From positions 953,501 to 1,017,500 of the forward strand of contig JACVTC010000036.1 in assembly GCA_016946835.1 (NCBI GenBank): a stretch of 64,000 bases of DNA, read 5' to 3'. This stretch comes from Neocallimastix lanati (nom. inval.) (lineage: Eukaryota > Neocallimastigomycota > Neocallimastigomycetes > Neocallimastigales > Neocallimastigaceae). Below are positions 1 through 13,370 of this stretch, in pieces; within the stretch, counting starts at the first letter, position 1; every line of letters begins with the position of its first letter. Made by a program: the position numbers and the translations under genes. The notes below the pieces were generated by a model, which had not been told where the DNA came from, ran no database searches, and saw only the letters and a program-made list of their open reading frames with translations.

Positions 1-2312
1 AATTGATATGTGCCTCATAATCACTGTATAATCAGCTTAGATATTCGCTTATCATTACAATTATCATATAAATTACCAATATACAAAAGCGAAGTGTAGT
101 ATATACATGAATGTGTATATATTACTCAAGCAGAGAGTAATAAAACATATTATTTATTTATCAATAATAATTATTATTATTTTAATATTTTTTTGTATTT
201 CATAATATATATTACAAAATAAATTACTTTATAGGTAATAAAAGAAATAATATTAAATAGCAAATAATATAATTGTTGATGATGAATTTCATGATTTTGA
301 TATTAGATATAGCAATAAAAAATCTTCTAGATTATTTATTATTAAATAAAAATAAAAAGAAAATGTAAATGTAAATGAAAATGAAAATGGAAAGAAAAAG
401 AAAAAAAAGCAGTAATATTAAAAAAATTTAATAATGAATATCAATAAAAAAATTTTTAGTTAGAAAAAAAAAAAAAAAAAAAAAAAACTATATGTATGTT
501 TAAGGTTCTTTCCCTATTCAAAATGAATATGTATCAAGTCATTTGAATGATTTTTTGATAAAATACATAATTAGAAATTAGAAACAATAATGATATATAT
601 TAATTATTATAAAATAAATAAAATAGCTCTCTTTTTATTTCTCTTTCTCTGTACGTACATATATATATCTTAATTTATGATTAATTTATTGTTAACAATT
701 AAAAAAATTTATATCTTTATGTAATATTTATATTATATACAAAAAAAATAATTATGTATGTATTTGTAAATTTGTGAATAGTTATAAATATATAATACAA
801 AATATAAATTTATATTTAAGGAAAATAAAGTTATAATAGTGGGTGACATAATTTGTATAACGGCAATAATATATGTACAACATTTAATAAATTTAATATA
901 TATATAAATTATGTTAACTTTAATTATATTAATAAATAATATAAAATTAAAAATGAATCATATTACTTACAATTATATGAATATGAATATATTAATAATT
1001 TATATAAAAAAAAAAAAATCATTTTTATAAAGTTTATATTATTGTTTATGTTAGACTGTAAAATTATTCTATTTATTATGGAATAATAAAAAAAAAAAAC
1101 TATGTATATATACTGCTTATATTTTATTTTATTTTATTTTATTTTATTCAATCTGTACTTTCTTATTTAATATTCTACTTTTTATTTTATTTTATTTTAT
1201 TCAATCTGTACTTTCTTATTTAATATTCTACTTTTTATTTTATTTTATTTTATTCAATCTGTACTTTCTTATTTAATATTCTACTTTTTATTTTATTTTA
1301 TTTTATTCAATCTGTACTTTCTTATTTAATATTCTACTTTTTATTTTATTTTATTTTATTTTATTTTATTTTATTTTATTTTATTTTATTTTATTTTATT
1401 TTATTTTATTTTATTTTATTTTATTTTATTTTATTTATTTTATTTTATTTTATTTTTGTTGTTGATTGTTTATCTGTTTTCTTCTGTTTAACGTTTTCAA
1501 AAAGTAGAAACTATAAGTATAATTTCTATAAATTTTATTTTAGTTAATATATATTATAAAATTCCTTAAAGTTGAAATAATATTTCATATAATTGTATAT
1601 AAAAATTTTAAAATAAAAAGGTAAAAAGATAAAAATAATAAAAAATGAAAATAATTTTATATTCTAATTAATATATATTTTTAATGATTTATAGTTCTTT
1701 TTGTAATTATAATTATATAATTATAATTATTTTACTATATTTTAGAAATAATTATTTATAAAATATAGTATAATAATTAAGTATTAAAAAAATATTAAAA
1801 TAATTTATAATTTTATTTTATTTTACTTTATTTTATTTCAATTAAAACAGGATGGTAATTTTCAAATTTTTAACAAAATAGAATTATTTAGAATTATTTT
1901 ATTATAATATGAATTTTTATAAATCGATAATCCTAATCCTAAATGTTACAAATTATATATACATATATATTTTCTAAATAATATATTCATAAAAAAAATA
2001 TTATAAAATTATTATTAATTCATAAATAAAATATTATTAAATTATTATATAATTTTCCATATTATATTTTCCTCTTTAAATATATATATATATATATAAA
2101 ATATAAATAATTAATGAAAAGAAAAGTATCCTCATTTTATTAATTGATAATAATTATTATATTAATATAAAAAATATAACAAATATAAAAATTTAAATAA
2201 TACATGATGTTGGAATTATTATAAAATAATACTAATAAAAAATATTTATATATTTATATAAAAGTAATTATTTTATTTATATTACCTTTTTGTCTATTTA
2301 AAAAAAAATTAC

Positions 2313-2348
<36 letters not shown>

Positions 2349-3479
2349 TAAGCATAAGAAAAATAAAATAATAATAATAAAAAAATATAAAAACAAAAGA
2401 AAAAAACAAAACAAAACAAAAAAAAGCTATTTTAAATTTTCAATTTATATATAAAGTCATTAAAATTGGATGAGAGCGATAGCTTCAGTAAAAAAAAAAA
2501 ATAGTTTTTTTATATAATTTTTATATTATTTAAAGTTTTAAAGTTTAATTTTATATTTTTTCTAAAGAATATTTTCCAAGTTTTTTTTTTCTATTTTTAT
2601 TAAAATATTATAATTCCATAATTAATAAATTATTGCGATTTTCATTGATATACATATGAATTTTTATTTTTATTATATAAAAAAAGCTTCATTTTTCATT
2701 TTTGCATTATATTATTTTGAAGTTAATGATATCTTAAATAAGTAAATATATAAATTTATATATATATATAATTTTTTTTTTTTTGTTTTTATTTTAATAA
2801 TTTATTATTATTTTTTTTATATAATAATTATAATAATTATAATTATATATGAATAACTATAAAGTTATTAAAATTATGTGTTACCTTATCATTTTTCTTA
2901 ATTTTTTTTATCTTTTCAATAGATAAATAAAGAAAAAGATAAACAAATTTTAATAAATTTATGTAGCACAGATCTTCTTATTATAAATATTAATTAATTA
3001 TTGAAATGGATACAATCATTCCTTTTTATTCATCTTTTTTAATATGCATTTATTAAATTTTTTTTTTTTTTTTTTATTATCTTTTATTTTTTTATTATCC
3101 TTTATTTTTTATTATCGTTTATTTTTTATTATCTTTTATTTTTTATTATCTTTTATTTTTTTTTTTTTATTATTTACTCCAAAAAAATATTATTACTTAA
3201 AAATTTTTAAAATTTTAAAATAAACTAATATTGAATAAAATGAAATGAAATATTATAAATATTTCTTTAATTGAAAAAAAATATTTTACTATAATTTGTA
3301 TTAAATATATAAAAATTTTAATTATAAATAAATATTATTAAATTGCAAATATAATACAATAAAATAAATTATACTTTATATAAATATTGTTTTCATGTCA
3401 TATTTCATAGTTTATATCTCTATATATTTTTATATATGAATTTCTATAATAAATATTTTACCTATCAAAATGAATATAT

Positions 3480-3521
<42 letters not shown>

Positions 3522-4017
3522 TTTTGTTTTATATGTTTTATAATTATTATAATTATTACACAAAACTTTTTATATAAATAATTAAAAAAATTTTTTAAAG
3601 TACAATGACCCTGAATAAGTTTATATATGTATTTTATATATATATATATATTAATAATTACTCAAAAAAAAAAAAAAAAAAAGATTATAAATTTTTAATA
3701 ATAGATAATAATTAAAGTTTATTCCTTATATAATTGTTTTTTTTGTATTTTATTTATTTATTTATTTATTTTTGTATTATTTAATATGTATTTTTTTTTT
3801 TTTTTGTAATATTTATTTTTCTTTTTTATACTAAAATAACCATTTTTGGTTATTTTCATGAAAATTTCAATATTATTTTACTAATAAGGAAGGAAGGAAG
3901 GAATTATTATTCGTTCAAAGGTTTTATATAATTTTATTAAAGTTTTTATAGGCTCTAAATAATAAGTGGATTTTTTTTTTTTTTTTTTTTTAGAATTAAT
4001 CATATAAATATGCAATG

Positions 4018-4051
<34 letters not shown>

Positions 4052-4070
4052 AATCATATAAATATGCAAT

Positions 4071-4115
<45 letters not shown>

Positions 4116-4456
4116 AATATAATTTATTTTTTTAATTTAATATTTATTTATTTTTTTTTTTTAAAAAAAATAAAATAACTAAATAAATAAATAAAAAAAA
4201 GTATATTAAACAATACTTTAATTATTTATTTAAAACTAGTAGGGATATATAGAATAGTATTAAAAAATAATTTATATATATATATTATATATTTCTATTA
4301 ATATATTTAATTTACTAAATATAATAAGCATATACGTAATAGATAATAAAACTAAAAAATAAAATATAATAAAATATAAAATAATAGAAAAAAAAATAGA
4401 ATATAAATAAATTAGTAATAAAATAAATAAATAACTAAATAAATAAATAATAAAAA
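1..4456. other. A/T-rich intergenic region with simple repeats
   Basis: No gene is recognisable here. The stretch is almost entirely A and T. It contains an (AAT)n run near 2314-2347, (AT)n runs, several poly-T tracts (a 40-T tract at about 3481-3520), a pentamer/53-bp minisatellite listed separately, and a duplicated block at about 3970-4110 in which a short A/T segment containing AATATGCAATG occurs twice between T tracts. Only the first 140 bases and about 840-890 have slightly more G+C, without a readable frame. Confidence 0.7.
1108..1457. repeat. 53-bp minisatellite embedded in a (TTTTA)n tract
   Basis: Four copies of a 53-bp unit, each beginning TTCAATCTGTACTTTC, start at 1147, 1200, 1253 and 1306 with an exact 53-base period. 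They are flanked on both sides by (TTTTA)n, which continues to about 1455. The non-pentameric core of each unit contains a CTACT word before the next pentamer run. A related core is seen at 46.4 kb. Confidence 0.9.
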
Positions 4457-6460
4457 ATGAAATATAATAAATTATTTTCTGCTTTAAGTTCATTAATTAT
4501 TTTTTTAGCTAAAGCTAATGCCTCAAGAGGTGATTTCTATGGGGAAAATGATAATCGTCCAGAATTATTTAAAATTTTAGATGATCATGTTGGTACTATT
4601 AAAATTAATTTAGATGAAGAAACATGGACAACCATGAAAGAAAAAACTCAATTAGCCCCTTGGAATGCCGGATCAATTGGTGAAAAGTTCAGTACTGAAA
4701 ATGCCACTATGGTATTTGAGGTAGAAGGAACAGAATACAAGGTTGAATTACAACCAGGTGAATTTAAATTTAGTCTTTCTGGTAAGTTTAGTCGTAACTT
4801 TGTTAAACCAGGTTACAATATTAAACTTAAGAAAGGTGATATATATGATGTAAAATTACTTCGTCTTCGTTCTAATATTCGTGATGTATCTTTAATGCGT
4901 GAAAAGCTTTCTAGCGATATTCTCTATAAGATGGGAGTTCCAACAACATCCACTAATTATGTTAATGTTGAAGTTAATAATGAAAATCTTGGTATTTACA
5001 TTCTTACAAATAAAATCAAGAAAGATTTTATTAAGAGATATTTTAATGAAAGTAGTACTAATAATCTCTATGAATGTGAAAAGGATTATTCAAGATTTGA
5101 AGATAATACCATTGTTGAAAATTGTGATAATATTAAGGATGAACTTGTTGATAAAAAGGATGATATTCAAAATTTAGTAGATGCGGTTAATAATGCTAAA
5201 ACTGTTGAAGATATCAGAGATATTATTGATGTTGATGCCGTCTTAAAGTCATTTGCTTTTGAATTTGTTACCTTATCTTGGGATCATTTCTTCCTTCTCA
5301 GTCATAATTACTTCTGGTATAAGAAACCTGATGATGGTAAGTGGATGATGCTTCTTAATGATTTTGATGAAACATTTGCTCAAGATATTTGGCCAAGTTA
5401 TTTCACGGATGAAAGCATCTACTACAGTAAGCCATATATTCCAGATCTTGAAACAATTAATTTACCAAACTTATCAGTTCGTGATTTAGAAGCTGGTCAT
5501 AAACTTACTAAGTTACTTATTTTAGATGATGATACTCGTTTTCGTGAAATTGTTGCTGATGTTGTCAAGACCGTCTTTAATCCAAAAGTTCTTAATCCAC
5601 GTATTGATGAAATTGCTGATTTAATTCGTGACGATGTTGCTGCCAGTCGTCAATTTGTTGGTGATACTGGTCGTTACGCTGGTTGTATTAATGCTCTCGG
5701 TTTTGATCCAAAATGGAATATGACTCACTTTGAAGATGGTATTAATTATGTTAGTTGGGTTGCCAATCCAAACCACTCTCGTAGTTATGCTTTAAAATTC
5801 TTCATTGAAGAACGTTTCAGATACCTCTGTCATACCTATGCTATTGATCCAGAAACTCTTGAATTAATTCAACCTCGTCCGGTAGTCTCCTTCTGGGGTA
5901 TTATCAATAAATATAAATTAAGTCATTCTGGTGATTTCTATAATGATGAACATGTAAGATTTACCTTCCCAGATCTTGTAAAGGAACAATATATGCAAGA
6001 AGAATATAATGCTAATCCAGAAAAGAATAAGGAACCATCGGATTATCAATATTTACCAACTTATCATGAATTACAAGAACAAAATTCTAATTCTACTCAA
6101 CCTGCTGAACCAACTCAAACTTCCGAACCAATTCAATCCACTCCATCCTCATCTGAGCCAGTCACTCCAACCCCAGAAGTTGCTAATCCTACTCCAGAAA
6201 CTTGCTGGTCTGAAGAGTTAGGCTATCCATGCTGTACTTCTTCATGTCATGTCTACAGTTCCGATACTGATGGTCAATGGGGTTATGAAGACAATCACTG
6301 GTGTGGTATTCCATCTTCCTGTGATCAAGAAAAATGTTGGTCCAAAAAATTGGGATATAATTGTTGCCAAGGATGTCAAGCATATGAAGTTGATTCCAAT
6401 GGAAAATGGGGATATGAAAACAATGAATGGTGTGGTATTATTGAAGAAAATTGTCAATAA
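4457..6460 (+). CDS. Secreted CotH-like protein with two C-terminal fungal dockerins
   Basis: 667 residues in one uninterrupted frame; the ATG is the first in frame after an A/T leader. Residues about 1-22 form a signal peptide (hydrophobic core SSLIIFLAKANA). A CotH-type domain (spore coat CotH / atypical kinase superfamily) follows to about residue 500, with the conserved block SWDHFFLLSHNYFWYK and then LNDFDETF, which resembles the Asp/Asn active-site region of CotH kinases. A Pro/Thr/Ser/Glu-rich linker of about 40 residues leads to two Cys-rich dockerins at about 583-622 and 627-667. Both have CWS..LGY..C, a GxWGYE core and a WCGI end, the pattern by which anaerobic fungi attach proteins to cellulosome scaffolds. 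The inferred role is an extracellular cellulosome-associated protein; whether it phosphorylates anything is unknown. It is a paralog of the gene at 16574. A bacterial-type or mucoralean invasin role is not suggested by context. Confidence 0.93.
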   Translation: MKYNKLFSALSSLIIFLAKANASRGDFYGENDNRPELFKILDDHVGTIKINLDEETWTTMKEKTQLAPWNAGSIGEKFSTENATMVFEVEGTEYKVELQPGEFKFSLSGKFSRNFVKPGYNIKLKKGDIYDVKLLRLRSNIRDVSLMREKLSSDILYKMGVPTTSTNYVNVEVNNENLGIYILTNKIKKDFIKRYFNESSTNNLYECEKDYSRFEDNTIVENCDNIKDELVDKKDDIQNLVDAVNNAKTVEDIRDIIDVDAVLKSFAFEFVTLSWDHFFLLSHNYFWYKKPDDGKWMMLLNDFDETFAQDIWPSYFTDESIYYSKPYIPDLETINLPNLSVRDLEAGHKLTKLLILDDDTRFREIVADVVKTVFNPKVLNPRIDEIADLIRDDVAASRQFVGDTGRYAGCINALGFDPKWNMTHFEDGINYVSWVANPNHSRSYALKFFIEERFRYLCHTYAIDPETLELIQPRPVVSFWGIINKYKLSHSGDFYNDEHVRFTFPDLVKEQYMQEEYNANPEKNKEPSDYQYLPTYHELQEQNSNSTQPAEPTQTSEPIQSTPSSSEPVTPTPEVANPTPETCWSEELGYPCCTSSCHVYSSDTDGQWGYEDNHWCGIPSSCDQEKCWSKKLGYNCCQGCQAYEVDSNGKWGYENNEWCGIIEENCQ

Positions 6461-6466
6461 GCTAAA

Positions 6467-6497
<31 letters not shown>

Positions 6498-7744
6498 TTA
6501 TTCATAATTAATGTATTGATTGTATTAAATTTAAAATAAATAAATAAATAAATATATATATATTATTCATAATTATTGTATTAATTTGAATTTAAAAAAA
6601 AAAAAAAAATTACAAAAATTAATATATTATTAATAAAATAATTTTTAAAAATAAAATAAAATAGTTGAAAAATAAATACTTTATTTAATATATATAGATA
6701 GATGGAATTTAAAAAATAAATAGGTAGTAATAGCTATAATAGAAATATAAAATTTGAAAAAAAAAAAAATAAATAAAGATTAAAAATAGATATAATAAGA
6801 ATAATATCATGAAAAAATAAAAATAAAAATAAAAAAGATTAAAAAAAAAAAAAAATAAAAATAAAAATAAGAATAAAAAAAAAAAAAAAATAAAAATATT
6901 TTTTATAAAAAATTCAATATTTTAAAAAAAAAAAAAAAAAAGAAGAAGAAGAGAAAAAAAAAAAAAAAAAAAAAAAAATAAAAATAAAGTAATTACATAA
7001 AAAAGAAATAAATAGATAAATAATATTAATATAAAAAATTAAATTTATGTAATTTTGTGGTTTAAATTCTTATATATAATGAAATTGTATTATACGGTTT
7101 GATCGATGAAGACAATAGTTGAAGCTTCCTTCTTGGCTTGATAATTTGTGTGATTTCATTCAGGAAATGACCATAGAGTTTTCAATATTTATCTTAATAT
7201 TTATCTTAATATATACATATATTTATATATTTATGTATATATTATCTTTTTAATTCAATAATTTATTATTATTAAAAAAAATATTATTAATAGCAATTAA
7301 TTTAAAAAAAATTAAAAAAATTATCTGTAAAGTAATCTAGAAAATATAGAAAACATACATTATCCATTATACTACACTATTATTACTATATACATTAATA
7401 TAAAACTTGAATGGTATAACATCTATACTACCAATAATATTAAAACATGTAATAGAATTAGTAATATAACTATCATGTTAATATTGCAATCTTAAAATAA
7501 AAGTTTTTCTTATAATAAAAACGACATAATAAATAAATAAATAATAAATAATAAATAAATAAATAAATAAAGTATTAAAACATAAAACCATTTTTATTTA
7601 TACTTTGATTCCTAGTAATGGTGATTCAGAGGAATCTAGTAAAAAATAATAGATAATATTTCATATTTATTAATATATATATATATATATATTTTTTTTT
7701 CAACTTTAGAACTATATCTACTTCGTAAAATTTTTAAGATTATT
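6461..7744. other. A/T-rich intergenic region with a small coding-like relic
   Basis: Mostly poly-A, (TA)n and AAATA repeats, with no gene. One G+C-richer patch at 7085-7170 reads on the minus strand as about 22 codons ending at a TAA at 7090-7092 (peptide contains YQAKKEASTIVFIDQTV). No donor exon or family could be identified, so it is recorded only as a possible gene fragment. Confidence 0.45.
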
Positions 7745-8189
7745 TTTTTTTTCTCGAATACCTCCATTAATGTTGTAGCATCCTAGTATATCTATCTATA
7801 TTATTTTTTTTCTGGATTTTCTATACTAATTTCATCATTTCTTTTTAAAATAATATTCTTGGTTTCATATTTTTTTTTTTTAAGATTATTTAATGGATTT
7901 AATGGTTTTCGCTTCTAACTCTAACTTCTTTTCATCATGGGATTCATTTTTCCTTACTACTTTTTTTTTTTTTTTTTTTTATTTTTATTTTTAGAATATC
8001 AAAGTTTAAAAATACTATTTATATTCATTCTTAACTTTTTTTTGACTATGATTTCTAGATTTTCTTTGAATCGTTCTTTATTTTAAGTGTGACGGTGAAT
8101 TAGATTCACTCATAGAGTTTAATTCTGAATCCTCATTAACAATTATATATTAATATATAATCATTAGCAACACGGTTACAATCTCTAAT

Positions 8190-8241
<52 letters not shown>

Positions 8242-9500
8242 TCTTTATCTAAAATTTTTTTTATTTTTTTTACTAAATTCATTATATATATTATTACATG
8301 TATTTTCTAACTTCCTTATATTCAAGTAAAATGGTTTTCTTCATCTATGACACCTTCGAATTTATAAAAATCTCCAGTTGCATTATTTTTTATTTTTTAT
8401 TTTTTTTTTTTTGCATTTTCTGGATGCTCTTTCAAATTCTATTAAATTTATCTTCTTCAAGGTTATTGATTTTTTCCTTTAATATAGTTGATCTATTATA
8501 TCAGAATTCAATTTTTTTTTTTTTTAATTGCATTGGCATTATGTAATTCCTTAGGTATCGATTGCTTATTGTCATTATAAAATTTGTCTATTCTAACCTC
8601 TTGTTTTTCAAATGTATATTTTGATAATTTTTTCATTTTCATTTTCATTTTCAAGATATCTAATATCTTCATCATTACAACATCAAAGCGACCTCTTATA
8701 TATTCATTGAACTTTTTCTTACTTTCTTGATAAATTATTATTTATACTATTCAATGATTTTTTATTGTCTCTGTTTCTTCTCTTTCTGAATTTTTTTTTT
8801 TTTCAAAACCTTCATAATTTGTACTTTCTAATGTTTTTTTTTTTTTTTTATTTCTTTCTTTTATAAATTTTGCAGCTTCATCAACATGCTTCCCTTGTTG
8901 TGGTGAAAGCTATTAACCAAGTTTTTACACATTGAATACTATTATGTTCTGAATTTGAAGAATTTTAGACACGAATTCATTCAAATGTTGTTTGATGAAA
9001 ATTTTTTAATAATTTTTTTCTCTGATTGTTCATGAGAAATTTTTAAAGCACTCCTGATGATAATAATAATTTTTAAGGTACTGTGTCTCCTTCTTGGTGG
9101 AAATGTAATATATATAATATTAAAGACCAGTTCCAAGGGGGGAGAGGAAATGAAGACATTTTATTAATAATATCCATTTCAATCACCTTTTAAGAGAGTC
9201 TTCTTTCCTGATTTCATACTTTGCGGGGAGGGAAGGAAAGCTTACGGAATTTCTTTTCAAATGTTATACCTATTGTGATTAATGATTAATGATTAGTGAT
9301 TAGTGACTTTTTTATACTATTGATCAATTTGTATACCTTTTCAAACCTACCGTTATCAAGAGCGTCACGGGTCGAAAACGATAAGGTCAAAAAAAAAAAA
9401 GAAATTTCGATACAAAATTCGAATAATAATTTTTATCGACATGGAGTTATCATCAAACGAATGGGAAAGAGTTAGAGGCCATTTCGTCTTCTAAACTTAT
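7745..9500 (-). mobile_element. Degenerate non-LTR (LINE) retrotransposon, 5' portion
   Basis: Read on the minus strand from about 9500 down to 7745, this island has broken frames with several recognisable pieces: a segment PPRRRHST near 9090, LSPQQGKHVDEAAKFIKE near 8900, a Lys/Glu-rich stretch, and at 7751-7783 the peptide GCYNINGGIRE, which resembles the N-terminal motif of LINE apurinic-like endonucleases. Its first part aligns in order with the + strand island at 20410-21050 (shared words include CCTCTAAC, TTCCCATTC, GAGCGTC and GGTAT-ACATTTG). Frameshifts, stops and T-tract insertions show it is dead, and no reverse transcriptase follows. Assignment as a LINE rests on the endonuclease motif and on the RT relic elsewhere in the window. 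Moderately sure. Confidence 0.55.
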
Positions 9501-10008
9501 AACCCAGTTTTTTAATATCAATGGATAAAAATTTCATACATTTTATTTTCATATAATTTTTATTTTATTTTTTTTTTTCCCTATCTTATTAAATATTTAT
9601 GGAATAAGTGATTACAATTCACATCAAAACACCATAATAACTTTAAAATTTATTTTTTATTTTCATTGTATTACATTAATTATATTTTTTATAAGAATTT
9701 TATTGTTTGTAATAATTTTATTTTTTACTCTTTATATATATATATATGTATGTATGTTTGTATGTATTAAGTATGTATATATATATATACTTTTTTTTTA
9801 TCTTAATATCCATTTATTATAAATATTTTTCGAAAAGGAACTCTGTCTATTAAAAATACTATAGATATTATAATATATGGTAAAGAATAATATGGTTATT
9901 TATTTATTTATTTTTTTTTTAATATATCTTTAAATTAATAATAAAAATATTTTTTAATATTAATAATATTACTATAAATTTATTTAATCAATAAATTATT
10001 TGTTTAGA

Positions 10009-10050
10009 TATTTCAACGAAGAAAATATTTTAATTTTCTTCGTTGAAATA
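10009..10050. repeat. Perfect 18-bp inverted repeat (6-nt loop)
   Basis: TATTTCAACGAAGAAAAT at 10009-10026 is exactly reverse-complementary to 10033-10050, with spacer ATTTTA. The arms contain G and C, so this is not a trivial poly-A/T palindrome. No flanking gene or terminator role is apparent. Confidence 0.9.
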
Positions 10051-10574
10051 GATATAGAGACGAATATTTCAATGAACCAATGAAGAAATTATATATTTTT
10101 CATAAATTATATATATATATATTTTAACTCTATATTTTATAATATTAGAAAAAAAAAAAAAAAATACTTAATGAAACATATATCATTTCTTTTAAAATAA
10201 TTCTTATTTCCTTAATGAAATGAAAATCCCTTATCTAGTTTTATCATATAATAAAATATATAAATATGATTATTATATAATACATTGTGGCTTTTATACA
10301 CTATTTATATTACAAAATGTTTCAATACATTTGAAGCCTATTTTTCATACATTTCACATATTCTAACAAAAATAAAATTCAATGAAATAAATAATTTTTA
10401 AAGTTTTAAACTTTATTATATAGAATATAAATAAGTAAAAAAAAAAAAAAAAAAAGGAAAAAAGGAAAAAAAGCTTTAATAAATTACATAATATTTAAAT
10501 TCATTATATATTTTTTTATATATAAAAAATTATGATAAATATCCTCAATTTATTTATTTATTTATTAACTAATT

Positions 10575-10735
10575 TAATTATTTATTATTTATTATTTATT
10601 ATTTATTTATTATTTATTATTTATTATTTATTATTCAATTATTTATTATTTATTATTTATTATTTATTTATTATTTATTATTTATTATTTATTATTTATT
10701 TATTATATATTATTTATTATTCAATTATTTAATAT
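10575..10735. repeat. (TTATTTA)n heptamer array
   Basis: A tandem array of a 7-base TTATTTA unit with occasional 4-base slips and AATTA interruptions. The same unit forms arrays at five other places in the window. Confidence 0.85.
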
Positions 10736-13129
10736 TAAATATTTAATATTTAAAGTATCAATTTCCTTAACTCATTTATTTTAATTATTAGCTTTAAATA
10801 ATAATTAGATTTGCTATCACAATTTTAATTCTAAATGGAAAAAAAAAAATAATTATATATATATAATATATATATAAATATAATAAAAACTATATTTAAA
10901 GAAAGATGTTAATAAATAAATAAATAAACTTAATAATTAATTGTGTTTTATACATTACTATTTAAAATTTATATTTTTATTTATAATAAAATATTTAATA
11001 ATTATTTAATAAAAAATTAATATAATTACTTAAAAAGAAATAATCACAAATAACATATTATCAGATATATCTTTATTTGTTTATTTATTACTTTTTATCT
11101 TTTATCTTTTATCTTTTATTTTTCATTAATTTGCAAATACAAAAAAAAAAAAAAAATTTTTTTCATTATAGGTTTTACCCTTTATAAACATCTACAGATA
11201 TAAGTAATATCTCACTACATGTTTTATTTCATATTCAAAGTTTATGTAAAATTAGTTTATTATTTTAAAAATTTTACTAAAGTTTATATATTTTTTAAAT
11301 GTATATATATATATTTTTAAATATTATCTTTAGTAAACATTTGAATATATACAATAAAATTATTTTTTAAGTACATTGGAAGATCTTTTTTTTTTTTTTT
11401 TTTTTTTTTACGGTAATTTTTTAAATGAAATCATAACTATTTATATATTTAAATAATTTAATTTATTAATTATCTAATTTATAAAAAAATAAATCATGTA
11501 AATTATATTGTTTGGAAATAATAATAAAAATATTCAAGACAAGTCTTTTTTTTTTTATTTATTTATTTATTTATTTTCAATAATTTTCTTAATTATAGAT
11601 CAACGTCATAAAGAAGTTTAGAAAGTTTATAGCACTAATACAGAAAAGAGTTTTAAAGGCACTTTTCATTCTTACTTCTTGTAGCTTTTTTTTTTAAAAA
11701 AAAAAAAAAAATCAATTGGACCAATGAAATTTTGAACTTATATTATTTTAATAGGCTTCAAGTAAATTTAATATTTAGTAATAATTTTATGTTTCAGGAT
11801 ATTCTAAAAAAAAAAAAATTTTTCCTTTAATAAAATATTAAAATAGGAGAAAAAAAGAAAAAGAAGAAAAAATAAATAAATAAATAAATAGGGAAAAAAT
11901 AAATAGGGAAAAAAAAAATAGGGAAATTTTTTTTTTTTTTTTTTTAAAAAAAAATTATTATTAATAAATAAAAAATAATATATATTTTTCTTTTTTATTT
12001 GATTAATAATGGTTTATCATGAAAGATTATAATAAAAAAAAAAACTTTATAATTATAATATGGATATATTATAATAATAAATAATAATTTATAATATTAT
12101 TAGTAAAATTTATAGATAAGAATATACAGTTAGAAAAATATAAATATAAAACATATTTTATATTTGATATATACAAATGAATAAATTTTAAAAAGAGCAA
12201 ATAAAACGTTTTATTATTAATTAAAGTTTATTAATATTTTTTATTTAAAAGTATTAATAGTTTTAAATAAATTTTAGGTAATAACAAAGATGAAAATGTT
12301 GGACAAAATTTATCTTATTTATTCTAAATATGGCTTGAAAATAATATAATGAAATTATATTTTAATAATGAATTAAATAATGTATTTCAAATGCACATAA
12401 CGAAATAATATAATTAATATTATAATCCTAAATATATTTCATCAACTTCACATAATCAAACAATTAATAATAAATAAGTAAATAAATATATATATATATA
12501 TTTTTTTTTGGAATATTAAAAAATAAAATAATTTCCTGAACACTTTTAATAAATAATTAAAATAACTGAATAATTAGTATTAATTTACTCAGAATAGATA
12601 AATAAATAATAAATAAGTAAATTATTTAATATTAATAACAAATAAATTAATAATTTTTTTATTTTTAAAACATTGTTTGAAAACTTATATTTTTAGTTTA
12701 AATTTTAAGCATTTCAATCCATACTTTTTATTTTTATAATAATTTTAAATATTAAATAGAGAAATACAAATATATACTATATATAATATTAATATATAGT
12801 ATATAGAGTTTTTTGATACAAATAATATAGTTTAAAAATTTTTTTTTTTTTTTTAGTTTCTTTATTATAATTTATTATTAATTTAATATAATAAAATATA
12901 CCAAATATATAAAGTGCTCTGAAAATATTTTATTTAAATGTCTAAAAATATTTAAAATCTTATTGATTAATAACTCATTTACTTATTTATTATACTTAAC
13001 TTATATATATATATATATATAAACATTAATATATTAAAGATTTTTAAAAGTCATATTTTCCGAAATGCACTACATTCAATAAAATTATATATTTTATGTG
13101 TGTTTATTAACAAAATAAGATATGTATAT

Positions 13130-13370
13130 TAAGCCTCTCTCTAATCAAAGCTAATATGTAAAGATATTCCCTATAGGTCGCTTTATACAACGGAGTTCTT
13201 TTCGGAGATCTCTTGAACCATCATCGAGGGAGGAACTACTACAATAATTCTCTTACAGATTAAGTATTTTCTGTACAAGCAATTATATAAGTCTAGCAAC
13301 AGGAATATTTAACCATAGCAAAAGAACCAACCAACTTCCTTTAATAGAGAAAAACACACTGGGAGGATGA
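13130..13370. other. Unassigned G+C-richer island
   Basis: About 240 bases with clearly higher G+C than its surroundings, including words such as GGTCGCTTTATACAACGGAG and CATCGAGGGAGGAAC. Every frame on both strands is interrupted, although the minus strand has a short open piece reading SSSSLDDGSRDLRKELRCIK. It matches no RNA gene I know. It may be a decayed gene or element fragment. Confidence 0.3.

Noticed and set aside
1147-1346. Regularly spaced 53-bp repeats resembling a CRISPR array
   Set aside because: The units are directly tandem with no unique spacers, in a eukaryotic A/T-rich context with no cas genes.
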